Assembly (NCBI RefSeq): GCF_036320965.1
Contig: NC_092228.1
Coordinates: forward strand, 19,506,469 to 19,570,468
Direction: 5' to 3'
From: Panulirus ornatus
Lineage: Eukaryota > Arthropoda > Malacostraca > Decapoda > Palinuridae
Length of the DNA: 64,000 bases
Position numbers and translations under genes: made by a program. Positions 60,298 to 64,000 of the stretch are shown one piece after another; the first letter of the stretch is position 1, and the number at the start of each line of letters is the position of its first letter. The notes under the pieces are model-generated. The model was not told the origin of the DNA and searched no databases. It saw only the letters and a program-made list of their open reading frames with translations.

Positions 60298-60901
60298 AAC
60301 TGACCATGTGCAGGAGGATAGGGTGACATAAAAAGTGAAGACTCTTGTATGAGAAAGCGGGAAAATTGACTTTCGGTCACAAAACTTGACTTTTCTCTAT
60401 ATTCAGTCACACTCAAGAAAAAGGTCGTCTACTCAGACATTTTCACATAAACGTCAAATTTTATTGATAAGGAATGCACACATAACTTTGAAAAATATTT
60501 GTTTGCAAAGCGTACTTTTTCATCAAACTGCCTCAATTTCGGAAGATCAAATTTGTGATGTTGAAAATTCAATATCTGTAAATACGGTATTTTCTAAATG
60601 TAGCGTTGAGGGCAAATAACTAATGCATCATCTTCCGATATCTTTTAGTCTATATCAATCTTATTAAAGTACTCTTAACAAGAACAATGCAAAACATACG
60701 TCAACAGCCTACATCTTAATATAAAAAAATGTCTGTGATTATCTTTTTTACAAACTCTCAATAGGTTGTAAATAACACGCACCGACACAGGCGTCCATCT
60801 TACAAAATAATGCTGGTTAAACAAAGCAATGAACAATGCATCGCATGACAACTGTGCACGGTGGCGGAAAGAATAATTGCCCACACAAGTTTGCCATACT
60901 G

Positions 60902-61180
60902 GGCGGCACACCACCCACCACCCACCACAGCTGTAAGGCGGCACACCACCCAGCACCCACCACAACTGTGGGGCGGCACACCACCCACCACCCACCACAG
61001 CTGTGGGGCGGCACACCAACCACCACCCACCACAGCTGTGGGGCGGCACACCAACCACCACCCACCACAACTGTGGGGCGGCACACCACCCACCACCCAC
61101 CACAGCTGTAGGGCGGCACACCACCCACCACCCACCACAGCGGTAGGGCGGCACACCACCCACCACAACTGTGGCTCTTG
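60902..61180. repeat. 35-bp minisatellite, 8 copies
   Basis: The unit ggcggcacaccacccaccac plus ccaccacagctgtgg repeats at exact 35-bp steps from 60902 to 61147, with a partial last copy. All three antisense frames stay open because the unit lacks stops in any frame, so the overlapping open frames are spurious. Confidence 0.93.
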
Positions 61181-61255
61181 GTTGGCATACCACACAACCG
61201 CTGCAGTTCCTGGGTAGGACTTAATACAGCTGCTGTAACGTGGCTTACCGTCAAC

Positions 61256-61866
61256 CACAGCTGCTGCTGCTCTAGTGTGGCACACTATCCACCACAGCTG
61301 CTGCTGCTCTAGTGTGGCACACTATCCACCACAGCTGCTGCTGCTCTAGTGTGGCACACTATCCACCACAGCTGCTGAGGCTCTAGTGTGGCACACTATC
61401 CACCACAGCTGCTGCTGCTCTAGTGTGGCACACTATCCACCACAGCTGCTGCTGCTCTAGTGTGGCACACTATCCACCACAGCTGCTGCTGCTCTAGTGT
61501 GGCACACTATCCACCACAGCTGCTGCTGCTCTAGTGTGGCACACTATCCACCACAGCTGCTGCTGCTCTAGTGTGGCACACTATCCACCACAGCTGCTGC
61601 TGCTCTAGTGTGGCACACTATCCACCACAGCTGCTGCTGCTCTAGTGTGGCACACTATCCACCACAGCTGCTGAGGCTCTAGTGTGGCACACTATCCACC
61701 ACAGATGCTGCTGCTCTAGTGTGGCACACTATCCACCACAGCTGCTGCTGCTCTAGTGTGGCACACTATCCACCACAGCTGCTGCTGCTCTAGTGTGGCA
61801 CACTATCCACCACAGCTGCTGCTGCTCTAGTGTGGCACACTATCCACCACAGCTGCTGAGGCTCGA
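61256..61866. repeat. 37-bp minisatellite, ~16 copies
   Basis: The unit gtgtggcacactatccacca plus cagctgctgctgctcta has exact 37-bp spacing (61275, 61312, 61349 and so on). A ctgagg variant occurs at 61375, 61671 and 61856, i.e. eight and then five units apart. It shares its core with the 35-bp array to its left. Confidence 0.95.
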
Positions 61867-61899
61867 GGGAGATCTAAGGTGGCACATCAACCACCACAA

Positions 61900-62265
61900 C
61901 AGCTGGAGGTTTAGTGTGGTACAACATCTACCACAGCTGCTGCTACTCTGCAGTGGTGAACTACTCAACACTATCACCTCTCCTGGGACTATCTATAATG
62001 AAGGCTTCTGATATGAATTAATCTATTAACTAAATCAGTAACAGCCCATCCATCCCACACACACACGAGGGGTGTACAACTTACAATGCTCAACATCTGC
62101 AGTCTAACACACATTACCAAGTATATTAGATCATGTAAGTTGTTCAAATAATTAATCTAGGAAAACACACCATTCTGCTAGGCACTAGCAAGTCCAACAA
62201 GATGAATTAACAATGAATCAAAAAGTTCTTCACTCAGTGAAACAAACAATAGCTGGGACATGTGA
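61900..62265. other. Diverged duplicate of the F-box gene 3' flank
   Basis: Collinear words match 32545-32850: tatctataatgaaggcttct versus catctacggtgaaggctttt, then atcagtaaca with ccatcca, then aattaacaat. The order and spacing are kept. Similarity is moderate, so the duplication is old. Confidence 0.7.
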
Positions 62266-62294
62266 GACTGCTATCAGTGGATTCAAGAATATTC

Positions 62295-62774
62295 TACTGT
62301 ATGTGTGATAGATAAATCTAAATATACTGTATGTGTGATAGATAAATCTAAATATACTGTATGTGTAATAGATAAATCTAAATATACTGTATGTGTGATA
62401 GATAAATCTAAATATACTGTATGTGTGATAGATAAATCTAAATATACTGTATGTGTGATAGATAAATCTAAATATACTGTATGTGTGATAGATAAATCTA
62501 AATATACTGTATGTGTGATAGATAAATCTAAATATACTGTATGTGTGATAGATAAATCTAAATATACTGTATGTGTGATAGATAAATCTAAATATACTGT
62601 ATGTGTGATAGATAAATCTAAATATACTGTATGTGTGATAGATAAATCTAAATATACTGTATGTGTGATAGATAAATCTAAATATACTGTATGTGTAATA
62701 GATAAATCTAAATATACTGTATGTGTGATAGATAAATCTAAATATACTGTAAGTGTGATAGATAAATCTAAGTA
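62295..62774. repeat. 30-bp minisatellite, 16 near-perfect copies
   Basis: The unit gatagataaatctaaatata plus ctgtatgtgt repeats with only a few single-base variants. The 30-bp length gives an open frame of repeated IDKSKYTVCV, with no sign of being a gene. Confidence 0.95.
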
Positions 62775-62957
62775 CTGCAGTCAGTGGAACCCTGTCAGCA
62801 TATCGTAAAGCTCATAGCAAAACAGGACTACGTGCAGAATCCAAGGATACAAAAATGCCAAGGGCAGTTATCCATCCACATCTTAAAGGTTGTCTTATGC
62901 TCTTAAAACAAGTCTCCTTAATTCAGTGCATTGTGTGTGTGTGTGTGTGTGTGTGTG
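62775..62957. other. Linker with (GT)n
   Basis: Unassigned sequence followed by a (GT)n run at about 62934-62957 that abuts the F-box pseudo-exon. Confidence 0.5.
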
Positions 62958-63895
<938 letters not shown>

Positions 63896-64000
63896 AAATT
63901 CCACTGCTAAATCAAGCAAAGCTGGGTAATTTCCATTTCAGCTTTGGGGTAAGAGAAATTTGTTGGGGACATAAAATGAGTAACAAGCAATTCTTGTACA

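Noticed and set aside
60675..61285. Overlapping - strand frames rich in CGGWW and CAAPQLWW
   Set aside because: The 35-bp unit lacks stops in all three antisense frames, so all stay open. There is no gene structure.
62295..62774. CRISPR-like regular array
   Set aside because: The repeats are contiguous with no unique spacers, and the host is eukaryotic. It is an ordinary minisatellite.
62305..62808. 167-codon frame of repeated IDKSKYTVCV
   Set aside because: It is a 30-bp tandem array inside a decayed duplicate. An open frame is expected from the unit length and gives no evidence of a protein.

Overview
This is a eukaryotic, intron-rich, repeat-rich window. Its style points to a crustacean, most likely a decapod: very long (AT)n, (GT)n and (CT)n arrays, many minisatellites, and crowds of one RTE-type non-LTR retrotransposon. 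The species call is inference; no rRNA or mitochondrial marker is present.

Three host genes can be read exon by exon. (1) On the + strand, the last four coding exons of a secreted fibrinogen-related-domain (FReD) protein lie at 1745-1851, 2913-3058, 3335-3434 and 7425-7520. Its upstream exons are not recognised and probably lie left of the window. (2) On the - strand, a complete three-exon KDM8/JMJD5 JmjC oxygenase lies at 22635-22044, 21749-20980 and 16767-16513 (538 codons plus stop, splice phases matching). (3) On the - strand, the large terminal exon of an F-box/LRR (FBXL-type) substrate receptor lies at 34717-33354. A candidate ATG exon for it is near 56487-56484.

Most of the rest is retrotransposon. 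About 20 pieces of an RTE-clade LINE (APE endonuclease, RT, C-terminal region with a WFGHMERM motif) occur on both strands, concentrated at 5.3-6.9, 10.1-14.5, 19.3-20.5, 24.1-29.9, 35.5-47.1 and 47.7-55.2 kb. The most complete copy is at 47697-50740. A young copy with an open 725-codon frame (51654-54024) is nested in the 3' UTR of another copy and flanked by an 11-bp target-site duplication. A further copy (about 36284-39344) has the 5' inversion expected from twin priming. Older CR1/Jockey-like LINE debris occurs at 3.46-5.28, 15.1-15.8, 16.9-17.0 and 32.3-32.5 kb. A 438-bp pogo/Tigger-type MITE (42996-43433) sits inside an old RTE copy.

The most unusual signal is a short 3'-terminal hairpin. 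It ends every RTE copy whose 3' end is preserved, ends two SINE-like elements at 47151-47679, and also occurs almost alone as 24-55 nt insertions inside (AT)n arrays (59041, 63491, 63585). This suggests a shared reverse-transcriptase recognition signal.

The right end (60.9-63.5 kb) holds three minisatellite families and a decayed segmental duplicate of the F-box locus, including its intron microsatellite and 3' flank. Two of the minisatellites look like expansions of a sequence that is single copy beside the original F-box gene.
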